Part shown: positions 43,075-52,085 of the stretch, piece by piece
How the letters are laid out: each line of letters starts with the position of its first letter
Numbering within the stretch: position 1 is the stretch's first letter
Source: Psychrobacillus mangrovi
GTDB taxonomy: Bacteria > Bacillota > Bacilli > Bacillales_A > Planococcaceae
Reading direction: 5' to 3'
Assembly: GCF_037104765.1 (NCBI RefSeq)
Contig: NZ_JBAWSY010000006.1
Location: 62,001-126,000 of the forward strand
DNA length: 64,000 nucleotides
The notes under the pieces: generated by a model
Seen by the model: the letters and a program-made list of their open reading frames with translations, nothing else
What the model was told of the DNA's origin: nothing
Databases searched by the model: none
Translations under genes and position numbers: made by a program

Positions 43075-44547
43075 ATGAAGTTATTAATAATCGATCGAGA
43101 TCAAACCGAACGAATGGGAATTCATTGGTTTATCAAGCGATATCAATTAGATATACTATCTGTAATGGAGGCAGGTACTGTTGCAGAGGCTGTGACGTGT
43201 ATTGAAAAAGAAAATCCGGAAATTATTTTATTGGAGATAGAGTTACTAGCTCAGGATAAGGCAAGTGAATTGAAGAAAGTACTATCTCTACATTCTCATC
43301 ATGTCATTACCATGACAGCCGAGCCGCTATTTAAAAATGCACTTGAATCACTCTCTTTACGTGCGCTTACACTACTCGTTAAACCGCTAGATTTGAATAT
43401 GTTGAAGCAATATTTAACACATGCAACGAGGCACGTTTTAAACAACACCGGAGAAATGCTTCCTCTTGTGGAGAAGCATTCCGTATATCCATCTTTATTT
43501 TTAGAGGAAACATCTGCGCAAATGGAGGAATTTAATTTCTGTTTTATGATTGAAACTGAATTTTTGGAGCATAATGAGTTGCTTTTTCATTGGTTACAAT
43601 CGCAGAAACACTTTACCTTTTATGCCTTATCCAAACGAGTCGTGGGTTTTTCGAATGATGAGTCGATGGAAGAGCTATTAAAAAAAGCAAAATCGATTAT
43701 TCGAGAATGGGCAAATACATACAACGCAAATTTAAATATCGCCATTTATGATTTGCCGAATCAGTCTGTTAAAACGATGTATAACGCATTGAAAGAAGCG
43801 TTACATTTACGTTTTCATAATGGCTTCTCTCAATTTTTTTTAGTAAGCCAACTTCCATCCTATAAAAATTTCGATCCCTTTTTAACGATTGACCAGCAAC
43901 GCCTTTGGATCAATAGCCTAGAGCAAAATGATGTGCAAATGATTAAACAATTTTTATATAACATTTCAACTATAGATACGTATTATCAACCAGACAGCAT
44001 TCGCATCCATCTAACAAGCATTCTCGCTCAAGTGAGACGCTTCATGCTCAAATACCAAATGGAAAAAAAGATAGAACTGGAGCAAAAATATAATCGATTA
44101 TTTGATATCATTTTAAATCACCCTGTTCTTTACACGATTATCCAAGAATTCGTTCTCTTCTGTCAGGATGCGATGAATCAGGCAATCCAACAAAAAGAAA
44201 AAGGGCATTTTGACTATGTAAATGCAGCATTGGACTATATAGATATCTACTATACAGACAGTAAGTTAAATTTAGAAACACTCACTGATTTTTTAGGTAT
44301 TAGTCCCAGCTATTTAAGTATGTTATTTTCTAAAACGAAAGGCATAACTTTTAAACAATATGTAAATAAAAAACGGCTTTCACATGCACAGCAACTATTA
44401 TTGGAAACTAACTTATCTATTAGTGAAATAGCCTTCACTACAGGTTTTAATGATTCTAATTATTTTTCCAAAGTATTTAAATTAAATAATGAAATGAGCC
44501 CATTATCCTTTCGCCAACAAATGAAATCTGAAATGGATGTAATATAA
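43075..44547 (+). CDS. AraC-type response regulator with a Glu-substituted receiver domain
   Basis: The 490-residue regulator has an N-terminal receiver domain (about 1-120), a central region and a C-terminal double helix-turn-helix of AraC type (LETLTDFLGISPSYLSMLFS ... SEIAFTTGFNDSNYFSKVFK). In the receiver, acidic residues Asp7/Asp9, Thr81 and Lys103 are present, but the phospho-acceptor position reads LLEIEL, with Glu54 instead of Asp. It is divergent from the hut transporter-hutU-hutI operon, with no kinase gene nearby, and so probably controls it without phosphorylation. ATG at 43075 is chosen for its AGGTGAGG. Confidence 0.85.
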   Translation: MKLLIIDRDQTERMGIHWFIKRYQLDILSVMEAGTVAEAVTCIEKENPEIILLEIELLAQDKASELKKVLSLHSHHVITMTAEPLFKNALESLSLRALTLLVKPLDLNMLKQYLTHATRHVLNNTGEMLPLVEKHSVYPSLFLEETSAQMEEFNFCFMIETEFLEHNELLFHWLQSQKHFTFYALSKRVVGFSNDESMEELLKKAKSIIREWANTYNANLNIAIYDLPNQSVKTMYNALKEALHLRFHNGFSQFFLVSQLPSYKNFDPFLTIDQQRLWINSLEQNDVQMIKQFLYNISTIDTYYQPDSIRIHLTSILAQVRRFMLKYQMEKKIELEQKYNRLFDIILNHPVLYTIIQEFVLFCQDAMNQAIQQKEKGHFDYVNAALDYIDIYYTDSKLNLETLTDFLGISPSYLSMLFSKTKGITFKQYVNKKRLSHAQQLLLETNLSISEIAFTTGFNDSNYFSKVFKLNNEMSPLSFRQQMKSEMDVI

Positions 44548-44932
44548 GAAAAGCGTAAGCACACTTTAAATACCTGGTTTCAAACGTTTCCAGAGAACTT
44601 TGGACAGACTTTGGCTACATCATTACCGTGTGAATTTTGGAGGGGAGGGTTATGACTAGCGTCACGACCCTCCCCTCTTTTTTCGGTAATCTTGTAGCGT
44701 TCGTCAGTCCGCCGCCCTCCTGCAACTTTTGGAAACTGGTTAATTACTTTTTGGAAAATTAGAGATTAGATACTGTCCTATTCATATTGTAAGCTCCTGA
44801 AGATGAAATTTCAGTCGCCATCCATCTACTTTATAAGGATAATGCTTACTATTTCTCTGTATCTTCAACCTGATAATAATATCCTTCGTCAAGGTATTAT
44901 TAGCGACCGATCAACTCAATAACTGCTTCAAT
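44548..44932. other. Gene-free stretch between hut regulator and hydrolase cassette
   Basis: No coding region is evident. It begins with a possible degenerate copy of the structured repeat (AGAAAAGCGTAAGC, 44549) and contains one strong terminator at 44639-44683. Confidence 0.5.
44639..44683 (+). terminator. GC-rich terminator after the hut regulator
   Basis: GGAGGGGAGGGT pairs with ACCCTCCCCTC, followed by TTTTTT. It lies 90 bp past the regulator stop codon. Confidence 0.85.
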
Positions 44933-46213
44933 AGCTATGTTAAAGTTAATGGTTGATTTTTTCCTCTTTTATTACTAAAGCACCCGTTCAATCTCACTTA
45001 AATCTTTCTGTGAATTCATCAACGTGTTCGCTCATTTTCATATAATTAGTCCAATGTAAATAATGGTGTCCTTCTATAGTTACTAGTTTATTAACATCTA
45101 TATTTTGTTTTTGTGCTTTATAAAAACTTATATTTGATTTACCTTCTTCATTTCCCTTTTCTTCTTTCGTAGTAAAGATCATAACAGGTAGATCAGACGG
45201 GAATGTCATATCTATTGTTTTATCAATGTTACTATTTATCTCGTTGGTTTCATTAACGACATTTTTGTTGTAGCCTTTCCAAGCAGAGATAGCTTTTGTC
45301 ATTCTTAGATTTTCTTCCGTATAAGTGCCTTTCTCAGAAATAGGTAGAAAATTATCTGGAGTTAAGTATAATGCTAACCTTGCTAATCCAGTTGGTGCCA
45401 CATAACTCAAATATTTAGGCATATTAGGAACAGACTCACCGAAATATTCAAATGCCTGTGGTAGGGTAGGATCTATACCTATAATTGCTTTAACCTCTTC
45501 GGGATATCTGTTGGCATAATATATACTATAGATTCCCGAAATTGAATGAGGCATCAATATATATGGGCCGTTTATGTTTAATTTTTTTAGAGCGGTCCTT
45601 GTTTCCTCTACTATGTTCTCCACTGTTCGTTCCTTGTCGGTTATATCGCTCCATCCATATCCGAACGACTCTACCACTACTACCTTATTATTCTTTGCCA
45701 ATTCATTTATCAAAGGCTCAAAATCCAGTGTCGGTGCTGCGGTTCCAAGGCCACTTAATAAAACTATCGTATTATTCCCTTCACCCTTTGTATAGACGTG
45801 CATACTCTTACCATCTACTTCGACTAAATTCCCTATTGCTGGATATTTATTTTGTTCGTATATAGTCATAACGTTACTCAAAATGAACCAGATAACAAGT
45901 GCTGCAACTATGGCTAATAAAATGTTCCTTAAAACAATCCAAAATCTAAACTTCTTTTTGGTTTTAATTATTTTCACCACTCCTATAGCCTTCTTCTTGA
46001 TTCCATCTTACTGTGCGAGGGAATTCCTAGTAATGAACCTAAGAATTATTTTAAGCTAGGTCTTGGGGCGTATTAAACTAAACTACACCGTTAGTTTAAT
46101 TGCATTTTTTTTCAATCTTTATAGTTAATTTAATATAAATATCCAGTTAAGATGATATAGGGCAACGTCTTCATACCATTTTTGATAAATCAACCTTTTC
46201 CTTTAACATAGCT
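44933..46213. mobile_element. Transposase-less element with IS1595-type ends carrying an alpha/beta hydrolase
   Basis: The left end reads AGCTATGTTAAAGTTAATGG then TTGATTTT, like the right end of the 6677-8947 element. The right end, read inward, is AGCTATGTTAAAGGAAAAGG then TTGATTTATC, like that element's left end. A subterminal CTGGATATTTAT block is also shared. The only gene inside is a minus-strand hydrolase (start near the right end, stop 34 bp from the left repeat), so gene orientation relative to the ends is the same as in the complete element. No transposase remains. I see no matching 8-bp duplication. Confidence 0.78.
44994..45980 (-). CDS. Membrane-anchored alpha/beta hydrolase, cargo of the 44.9-46.2 kb element
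   Basis: The 328-residue protein has one N-terminal hydrophobic helix (about residues 16-38), then an alpha/beta hydrolase domain. Visible motifs are LLSGLGTAAP (oxyanion region), MPHSISG (nucleophile elbow) and a late EGHHYLHW (likely His). It is a different subfamily from the hydrolase carried by the 6677-8947 element. The start is GTG, with two adjacent candidates behind TAGGAG. The catalytic domain probably faces outside, where it might detoxify esters or lactones; the substrate is not known. Confidence 0.82.
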   Translation of the reverse strand: MVKIIKTKKKFRFWIVLRNILLAIVAALVIWFILSNVMTIYEQNKYPAIGNLVEVDGKSMHVYTKGEGNNTIVLLSGLGTAAPTLDFEPLINELAKNNKVVVVESFGYGWSDITDKERTVENIVEETRTALKKLNINGPYILMPHSISGIYSIYYANRYPEEVKAIIGIDPTLPQAFEYFGESVPNMPKYLSYVAPTGLARLALYLTPDNFLPISEKGTYTEENLRMTKAISAWKGYNKNVVNETNEINSNIDKTIDMTFPSDLPVMIFTTKEEKGNEEGKSNISFYKAQKQNIDVNKLVTIEGHHYLHWTNYMKMSEHVDEFTERFK

Positions 46214-46276
46214 ATTTATTAAAGGTGATTTAAAAAGTTGAAGCCAACTTTTATAAATCACCTCGTCTAAAGCCTA

Positions 46277-46666
46277 TTATTCTACTGTTAAATCGCGTGC
46301 TCGAAAAACTTTTTGTGCAATCGTAAGCGCATTTTGCACTCGTGGGAAACCGATATATGGCACTAATTGCAATAGAGCCTCCACTATTTCTTTTGGTGAT
46401 AAGCCACCTGTTAACCCTCGCTTTATATGCGTTTCTATTTGTGGTTCTGCCCCTTGTGTGACAACTGATGTAATAACGACTAACGCTCTACTTTTCGCAT
46501 CAAGACCTTCGCGGCTGTAAATATCTCCATATGCAAATTCCATTATAAACTTTCGTAGATCTGGTGCTATATCTGCAAGAGCATCATTCTTAATCATCCA
46601 GTTTGCTTCTTCTTCCGTTACATATTGTTTAATAGTTTCAAATCCCTTTTGAAAACGATCAGACAT
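46277..46666 (-). CDS. Carboxymuconolactone decarboxylase (AhpD-like) family protein
   Basis: The 129-residue helical protein has the CMD pattern YGDIYSREGLDAKSRALVVI, then QIETHIKRGLTGGLSPKEIVEALLQ. Members include gamma-carboxymuconolactone decarboxylase and AhpD-like alkylhydroperoxidases. The AhpD CxxC redox pair is absent, so a decarboxylase-like or unknown role is more likely than peroxidase activity. The start follows GGAGGGAAGGCA. It is not linked to the cat genes at 31-35 kb. Confidence 0.88.
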   Translation of the reverse strand: MSDRFQKGFETIKQYVTEEEANWMIKNDALADIAPDLRKFIMEFAYGDIYSREGLDAKSRALVVITSVVTQGAEPQIETHIKRGLTGGLSPKEIVEALLQLVPYIGFPRVQNALTIAQKVFRARDLTVE

Positions 46667-46724
46667 TGCCTTCCCTCCTATCCCTTTAATCTTAATTTTA
46701 TATTAATGGAAGAATAATACTATA

Positions 46725-47063
46725 TTAATTCAGAAATTCCTGTACTTTATTTTGCAAAACTAAAGACAAACTCCAACAGACAAGCCCTATCGATATAGCA
46801 AATACAAAATTTAAATTATTTTTCAATGCAATATAAACACCTACAAGCATTACAATTGTAGCGGGTAAACCAATAATTACTCCCCAAGTAAATTGTTGAA
46901 TTTGTTCCTTCGTTTGCCCTTCAACTGTTAGCCATAAAACACTCAACAAACTTATTAATGGCATGGCCGCTAGTATGCCCCCGTATGTTGGAAATCGCTT
47001 TGCTATCTCTGTTACAACTCCAATAATCGCAGCTGAACTTAGAATTTTAATGATTATAAACAT
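46725..47063 (-). CDS. DUF3147-like small membrane protein
   Basis: The protein of about 112 residues has four hydrophobic helices (IIIKILSSAAIIGVVTEIAK, YGGILAAMPLISLLSVLWL and two more), as in DUF3147 proteins. Function is unknown. I chose ATG at 47063, with GAGG 9 bp upstream inside the end of the MarR gene, so the two genes overlap and are coupled. The gene is probably regulated with or by that MarR protein. Confidence 0.75.
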   Translation of the reverse strand: MFIIIKILSSAAIIGVVTEIAKRFPTYGGILAAMPLISLLSVLWLTVEGQTKEQIQQFTWGVIIGLPATIVMLVGVYIALKNNLNFVFAISIGLVCWSLSLVLQNKVQEFLN

Positions 47064-47460
47064 GTTTCGCTGCCTCACTTAGTATATGGAATGCACTCTC
47101 TATTTCTATTTTTTGCTCACTTGTTAAAGTTGCCCATACCTTGGACAATTTTTCAGAGTCTAACTCCGTATTAACTTTAACAATTTTCAGCCCTTCTTCT
47201 GTTAGGTTAATATTAACGATACGTTGATCATCCTTTAATCGATTTTTTGTAACCCAGCCGTTACGCTCTAATTTTTTTATATGTTCAGATGCAGTGTTAG
47301 GAGAAATTTGAAGTGTTTTTGCTACATCTTGAACAGTGGCTCCTTCTTCCTTTTGAATAAACTGTAAGATTCGTACACTTTGATGTGAAATGTTCACTTG
47401 GTTTTCGGGATGTAAATAATAATAAATTGCAGTGAAGTCATTATTTATATTGTTCATCAT
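47047..47460 (-). CDS. MarR family transcriptional regulator
   Basis: The 137-residue protein has the MarR winged helix: EGATVQDVAKTLQISPNTAS (helix-turn-helix) and NGWVTKNRLKDDQRIVNINL (wing, with the conserved Asp-Arg pair). It overlaps the DUF3147 gene and likely represses the pair in response to a small molecule. An imperfect palindrome near 47485-47520 (CATATAACGATTATATCGTA, ATACGATATAATATAA) could be its operator. Confidence 0.9.
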   Translation of the reverse strand: MMNNINNDFTAIYYYLHPENQVNISHQSVRILQFIQKEEGATVQDVAKTLQISPNTASEHIKKLERNGWVTKNRLKDDQRIVNINLTEEGLKIVKVNTELDSEKLSKVWATLTSEQKIEIESAFHILSEAAKHVYNH

Positions 47461-47483
47461 TATTATCCTCTCTACATTAATAT

Positions 47484-47521
47484 CGCATATAACGATTATA
47501 TCGTATAATACGATATAATAT
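47484..47521. promoter_or_regulatory. Candidate MarR operator
   Basis: Overlapping inverted repeats made of ATATCGTAT/ATACGATAT lie 25-60 bp before the MarR start codon. Confidence 0.55.
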
Positions 47522-47681
47522 AAACAAAATTTACAGGATTCCTTATTATGAATAAAAGTTTATTAAATAATATCGGTAACAAAAGGAAACAATAATAGAA
47601 TGTCCTTAGTATTATTAGTTTAAATTTGTTCGATAAGTGGGTATTTATATTATAAGAAACTCGATAGTTTAGAAAGGATTT

Positions 47682-48452
47682 ATGAAAATGATTATATTGG
47701 AACGGGAACAAAGCTATCTTATGGTGACTCAAAATGAGCATGGCAAAATTGCAGGGGAAATCGTCCAACATTGCAAAGAGGATTATTTTTATGATCTTGA
47801 GCGAAGTGAAGAAGTAATACTGGCTGTCCATGAGCATGACCGAGGCTGGATAGAGTTAGACACTTCTCCCGTATGGAATGATCAAACAGATAAGCCTTAT
47901 TCTTTTATAGACTATCCAGAATCGCTCAAAATTACTTTTTATAAAAAGGGATTAGAAGAAGTTGCAGAAATGAGCGAATACGCAGCGCTTTTATGTAGCT
48001 TGCACTATTCCTCATTTATTCAGGATGCGGAGGAATTAGCAGTTAGAGAATTCTGGAATGAAGAAAAGCAAAAACAGGAGCAGCTTTCAAAGGAATTAGG
48101 AATAACGGGTAATGAAGAAAAGGAAAAAACCTTAATGTACCATTTAGACCTCTTAAAGTTTGGTGATTTTCTGTCCCTGTTTATTTCTTTAAATGAACCG
48201 GGTAATAATGACAATACACATCCCTTTTTCGAAAACGGATTTCCACAAATGTTCCTTTTTGCAACGGACAAACCTATTGTCGCACACTGGGAAAATGAAG
48301 AGACTGTCTCACTTTCCTTCTCCCCACTGAAAAGTGAGTTGGAACTTAGAATGCCATATAAGGAAGTAATGAAAGACCAAATCGAAAAGCATGGAATCTT
48401 GCAAGCATACAGGGATGCTCCTGTATCTGAAAGAAAGATCGTGTTTAAATAA
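47682..48452 (+). CDS. DUF3891 family protein
   Basis: The 256-residue soluble protein has the DUF3891 pattern: AGEIVQHC near residue 25, VHEHDRGWIELD with possible metal-binding His and Asp residues, SFIDYP, and LHYSSFI. The spacing of His/Asp residues suggests an HD-like hydrolase fold, but no activity is known. The start follows GAAAGGATTT. It converges with a small membrane protein gene through a shared hairpin. Confidence 0.78.
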   Translation: MKMIILEREQSYLMVTQNEHGKIAGEIVQHCKEDYFYDLERSEEVILAVHEHDRGWIELDTSPVWNDQTDKPYSFIDYPESLKITFYKKGLEEVAEMSEYAALLCSLHYSSFIQDAEELAVREFWNEEKQKQEQLSKELGITGNEEKEKTLMYHLDLLKFGDFLSLFISLNEPGNNDNTHPFFENGFPQMFLFATDKPIVAHWENEETVSLSFSPLKSELELRMPYKEVMKDQIEKHGILQAYRDAPVSERKIVFK

Positions 48453-48462
48453 TTTGTGAAAG

Positions 48463-48492
48463 TGCGATTAGTTTTTTTAAAACTGATCGCCC
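48463..48492. terminator. Hairpin between convergent genes
   Basis: GCGATTAGTTT and AAACTGATCGC form an 11-bp stem (one G-T) with A/T runs, serving the DUF3891 gene and the small minus-strand gene. Confidence 0.7.
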
Positions 48493-48511
48493 TTTCGTTA
48501 AGATATTCATT

Positions 48512-48622
48512 TTATTTATTTTTATCCCTATGCTGGCTATCCTTTATCGTTTTGGCCATAGCTAAAAGTACAATAATAATAACGATGCTAATAAAAGATA
48601 TGAATACAATGATAGTAGACAC
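48512..48622 (-). CDS. Small single-helix membrane protein
   Basis: The 36-residue frame (GTG start, AAAGGA 9 bp upstream; an ATG three codons earlier is too close to that site) encodes STIIVFISFISIVIIIVLLA followed by a charged tail ending KDSQHRDKNK. One membrane helix with a positively charged tail is plausible for a real small protein. It ends before a shared hairpin. No family is recognised. The plus-strand frame across the same bases has no ribosome-binding site and looks like its shadow. Confidence 0.5.
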   Translation of the reverse strand: MSTIIVFISFISIVIIIVLLAMAKTIKDSQHRDKNK

Positions 48623-48734
48623 ATTGATCATTCCTTTCGAGATAATTTAAAGAATCTCAAGTTTCTCAGGCAGTGGCTTTCTTGCGAAGTAAATCACTAT
48701 ATATGTATAAAATTTTCACGATACGTTTTCATAA

Positions 48735-49658
48735 TTACATTTTTGATTTATACCAAGTTGGTGTTAATAGCTCAAAATTCTTATGATCTTCCAGCATGAC
48801 ATATATACGTTCTATCATTTTATCTAGTTGTTCAGGGGATTTCTTGATGGACCAAACGACACTAGAAAACACAACCATTGCGACATAGATTGAATACAGT
48901 CTCCAAAATTCTTCTGGTATTTGATGATCGAAATAACCATGTATTTGCCCAACAGAAAAAGGAATACTGTCTACTCTGCTAGACATAGCAACTTTTACAA
49001 AGTCGTGAAATGGGTCTCCCCAATCATAGTTATTAAAATCTATTACTCCAACATACTTTTTGTCCTTCAAAATAATATTTTCTATATGAAAGTCATCATG
49101 TTGAAATTGATTTGGACGATTTTTTAAATAATGAGCATTACTCTCGATAAAATCCATAATTTTATCGTCATGTTCAATCTTTATACCACAATTTTTATAT
49201 GCATCTAGGTATCTATAATGTTTTTGCACGGCTCTTTCATACCACGGTTTAATAGTAGAAGGTGCTGGATGTAAATGAATTCTAGCTAAGTCTCTACCTG
49301 CCTCTATTCCAATTTCATATTGTTCTTGCTCTGTTAGGGAAGGAATTGACTCCTTTACATCTTTTCCTTCCATATAAGAATATATGTTATAACAAATGCC
49401 TAAATCCTCTAATACTCCAATATCAACTGGTTTAGGAGCTTGCACCTTATACTCTTCTATATCCCTTAAGATTTGAAACTCTTCTTTTTTTCTTTCGTAC
49501 CCATCTAATACAATAATTCGTAATACATACTTCTTGCCATAGTTATCAACAACAACATACTTCTTATCAGGTGAGTAACCTTTTGATAGCGGCTCTACTC
49601 TCGTAGCATTGTGAAGTAGCTTTATTCTATCTTCCAGTATTGGAATAATATCTTTCAT
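48735..49658 (-). CDS. Phosphotransferase of the aminoglycoside phosphotransferase (APH) fold
   Basis: The 307-residue kinase-like protein has the APH motifs: LSKGYSPDKKYVV (nucleotide loop), catalytic FQHDDFHIENIIL (HxDxxxxN) and the metal-binding GVIDFNNYDWGDP. The fold covers aminoglycoside, choline and homoserine kinases, and the sequence does not single out a drug substrate. ATG at 49658 (MKDIIPILED) is chosen because AAAGGGG lies 8 bp upstream. It stands alone. Confidence 0.85.
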   Translation of the reverse strand: MKDIIPILEDRIKLLHNATRVEPLSKGYSPDKKYVVVDNYGKKYVLRIIVLDGYERKKEEFQILRDIEEYKVQAPKPVDIGVLEDLGICYNIYSYMEGKDVKESIPSLTEQEQYEIGIEAGRDLARIHLHPAPSTIKPWYERAVQKHYRYLDAYKNCGIKIEHDDKIMDFIESNAHYLKNRPNQFQHDDFHIENIILKDKKYVGVIDFNNYDWGDPFHDFVKVAMSSRVDSIPFSVGQIHGYFDHQIPEEFWRLYSIYVAMVVFSSVVWSIKKSPEQLDKMIERIYVMLEDHKNFELLTPTWYKSKM

Positions 49659-49818
49659 AATGCACCCCTTTCTTTTCACACTCTTGTTTCAACCTAATTC
49701 TCTAAGATCTCGTTTTTAACTACTTACTACTTCCACATAACTAAAATAAAACCTCCTTACCTTACTGGTTTTCTGTTGTTTTGAAAATGAAAGAAAAGAT
49801 ATTGTCTATATACAAAAA

Positions 49819-49844
49819 GCAGCCGAAAATAAAATTTCGGCTGC
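49819..49844 (-). terminator. GCAGCCGAAA hairpin 1
   Basis: GCAGCCGAAA (49819-49828) pairs perfectly with TTTCGGCTGC (49835-49844). The minus strand continues TTTTTG, so it may end the 50016-50744 transcript. Related hairpins are at 57436 and 59355. Nothing else is seen in 49659-50015. Confidence 0.75.
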
Positions 49845-50015
49845 CCGTTCCTTTTAATGAACATTTCTCAATAGTTGTTACATTAGCAGACAATGTTTTC
49901 TCTTAATTTTTTGATATTCTTGTACAAACTCTCGGCACTAATCTTCTCACTTTTTTTAAGGTAAGGAAATTTTATTTATTTACACTTCCTAATAAAAAAT
50001 ACTGCATAAATGATT

Positions 50016-50744
50016 TTATTGATTCCAATTACTGTTATTAAATTTTTGAGATAATTCTTTTAGTGTAGGAACAATTTTTAATTCCTCGTGCCAAGCAACA
50101 TCATTAGCAATGTTTGTTATTTGATGCTCCCATTGTTTTAAGTAGTTTAATCTCTCTTCTAAGCTGACTCTAGGAGATGCATATGCTATAAAAGGATCAT
50201 ATACATCTAGTCCCATATATTCCAACATACATCTGTTTATTGGATATAAAATTTTATCGATTGAACCATATACATCATCTGTTGAAAATCTTTGTTTTGT
50301 ACCACCAGTCGTTAAAGCGATAATTCCTCTACGCTTTTTAAAATAGCCTTTAGAGAAACGTTGTCCATCCGAGTATGCTACCCCATAGGCAAGCACTCGA
50401 TCAAACCAGCCTTTTAAAATGGCGGGCATTCCTCCCCACCATAAAGGAAAAACCAAAATACATAAGTCGAGATTTAGTAGTTTTTCTTGTTCACGGGCAA
50501 TATCATCCGAAAAATGATCATGCTCACTAGCATATAATTGCTCGGATTGATAATGGAATTTACTCGGATCTCCCTGTAATTTAAAATCATGTCTACCTGC
50601 AACAGGATTAAAATGGTCAAAATACAAATCTGATACTTCTACTTTATGACCAGCTTTTAGCAAAGTCTGTACTGCTTTTTCTTTCAATGCATGAGTAAAA
50701 GATTGCGGCTCAGGATGAGCGTACACAATTAAAACATTTACCAT
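50016..50744 (-). CDS. NAD(P)H-dependent flavodoxin-fold oxidoreductase (KefF/MdaB-like)
   Basis: The 242-residue quinone-reductase-like protein has VLIVYAHPEPQSFTHALKEK at the start (FMN/FAD phosphate site), DLCILVFPLWWGGMPAILKG and LTTGGTKQRFS. Such FMN or FAD enzymes reduce quinones or electrophiles with NAD(P)H. The start follows GAGGAAATGTA. It lies 63 bp downstream of the TRAP permease gene on the same strand and may be the last gene of that operon, although the gap allows independence. Confidence 0.87.
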   Translation of the reverse strand: MVNVLIVYAHPEPQSFTHALKEKAVQTLLKAGHKVEVSDLYFDHFNPVAGRHDFKLQGDPSKFHYQSEQLYASEHDHFSDDIAREQEKLLNLDLCILVFPLWWGGMPAILKGWFDRVLAYGVAYSDGQRFSKGYFKKRRGIIALTTGGTKQRFSTDDVYGSIDKILYPINRCMLEYMGLDVYDPFIAYASPRVSLEERLNYLKQWEHQITNIANDVAWHEELKIVPTLKELSQKFNNSNWNQ

Positions 50745-50807
50745 TACATTTCCTCACTTTCATCTAGCTCTACCAAGCTAATATCTTTTCATGACTTTTA
50801 TAACACT

Positions 50808-52085
50808 CTATTCATATCCTAGTAAGTTAGGAAGCCACATCGATAAATCTGGTACATATGTTAGAACAAATAAAATGATTATTAATCCTATTAAAAATGG
50901 CATACTTGCTTTTACTAAAGAAGGCAACTTTACTTTTGTCATATTACTAACAATGAATAACACTATTCCTACAGGTGGTGTAACCAAACCTAAAGTTAAG
51001 TTAAAGCACACTATAATGCCAAAATGAATAGGGTCAACGCCTAAACTTACTACTACCGGCATTAAAATTGGTACCAATATTAGAATTGCTGCTGTTGTTT
51101 CCATAAACATACCTACAAAAAGCAAGAAAATATTTATTATCAACAAAATAATAAGAACATTATCCGTCAACCCCAATAAGAAGGAAGAAATTTGTTGTGG
51201 TATTTGTTCAAGTGATAATGACCATCCTAATATATTTGCTGATGCAATAATAAACGTCACGGAAGCAGTAATGATACCTGTGCTTAAAAAGATTGAAGAC
51301 AAATCTTTCATTCTCAAAGTTTTATAATAAAACTTTCCAATAATAATAGCTGCTACGCATGCAATTGCTCCAGATTCTGTTGGTGTAAACCAGCCCGAAT
51401 AAATTCCCCCTAAGATAATAACTGGAATAAGCAATGCGGGTGCTGCATCTAAAAAGGATATAGTAAACTCTTTAACGTTTGGCTTAGCGTGCTTAGCAAA
51501 ATTACGTTTACGTACATAAAAGTAAATAATAATAAAATGAACTATGGCAATTAAAAATGCTGGCACGATACCTGCCATAAATAAACCACCAATAGATGTA
51601 CTTGCAACTACACCATAAATAATGAATGTCATACTTGGTGGATGAATCGGACCAATGGTTGAAGATGTTGCTGTTAATGCTGCTGCGAATGAACGATCAA
51701 AACCATCCTTCTCCATTTCTGGAACTACCATCTTACTACGGATTGCTGCTTCAGCATTTGCAGAGCCGACAATAGAACCAAGTAATAGCCCGATGATTAC
51801 ATTTACATATGCCAATCCACCTTTAAAATGTCCCATTAGTGATTTTGAAAATTTCAATAATTTATCTGTTATGCCACCTGCATTCATCAATTCTCCTGCA
51901 AGCACAAAAAAAGGTATAGCTAATAAAGAAAAATTATTTACACTTGAAAGCATTCGTTGTGACGTTACATCCAAAAGACCTGTACCATCTATCGAAAAAA
52001 GGTGTAAAAAAGCAGTAATTGATAATACAAATGCAATAGGAATTCCAGAAAACAATAGTAACAAGAAAATTATTACTAAAATCAT
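50808..52085 (-). CDS. TRAP transporter large permease (DctM family)
   Basis: The 425-residue membrane protein has about twelve helices. It shows typical DctM segments: LLFSGIPIAFVLSI at the start, GSANAEAAIRSKMVVPEMEK, and TLGLVTPPVGIVLFI. With the DctQ and DctP subunits it imports an organic anion with sodium. It overlaps dctQ by 4 bp. The start follows GAGGGTGAATACGA. Confidence 0.93.
   Translation of the reverse strand: MILVIIFLLLLFSGIPIAFVLSITAFLHLFSIDGTGLLDVTSQRMLSSVNNFSLLAIPFFVLAGELMNAGGITDKLLKFSKSLMGHFKGGLAYVNVIIGLLLGSIVGSANAEAAIRSKMVVPEMEKDGFDRSFAAALTATSSTIGPIHPPSMTFIIYGVVASTSIGGLFMAGIVPAFLIAIVHFIIIYFYVRKRNFAKHAKPNVKEFTISFLDAAPALLIPVIILGGIYSGWFTPTESGAIACVAAIIIGKFYYKTLRMKDLSSIFLSTGIITASVTFIIASANILGWSLSLEQIPQQISSFLLGLTDNVLIILLIINIFLLFVGMFMETTAAILILVPILMPVVVSLGVDPIHFGIIVCFNLTLGLVTPPVGIVLFIVSNMTKVKLPSLVKASMPFLIGLIIILFVLTYVPDLSMWLPNLLGYE

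Noticed and set aside
44933..46213. An 8-bp target duplication at the transposase-less element
   Set aside because: Flanks (GCTTCAAT and ATTTATTA) do not match. Both ends show ATAGCTATG, but this belongs to the repeat itself, so transposition there is inferred only from the ends.
46277..46666. Assignment as gamma-carboxymuconolactone decarboxylase of the catechol route
   Set aside because: It belongs to the protocatechuate branch, is 11 kb from catA/catB, and the family has many other roles.
48456..48650. Plus-strand hydrophobic frame of 64 codons
   Set aside because: It overlaps a terminator and lacks a ribosome-binding site, whereas the opposite strand has a small membrane protein with AAAGGA.
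48735..49658. Aminoglycoside resistance gene
   Set aside because: The kinase fold is clear, but nothing ties it to drugs. It is single, chromosomal and without mobile ends.
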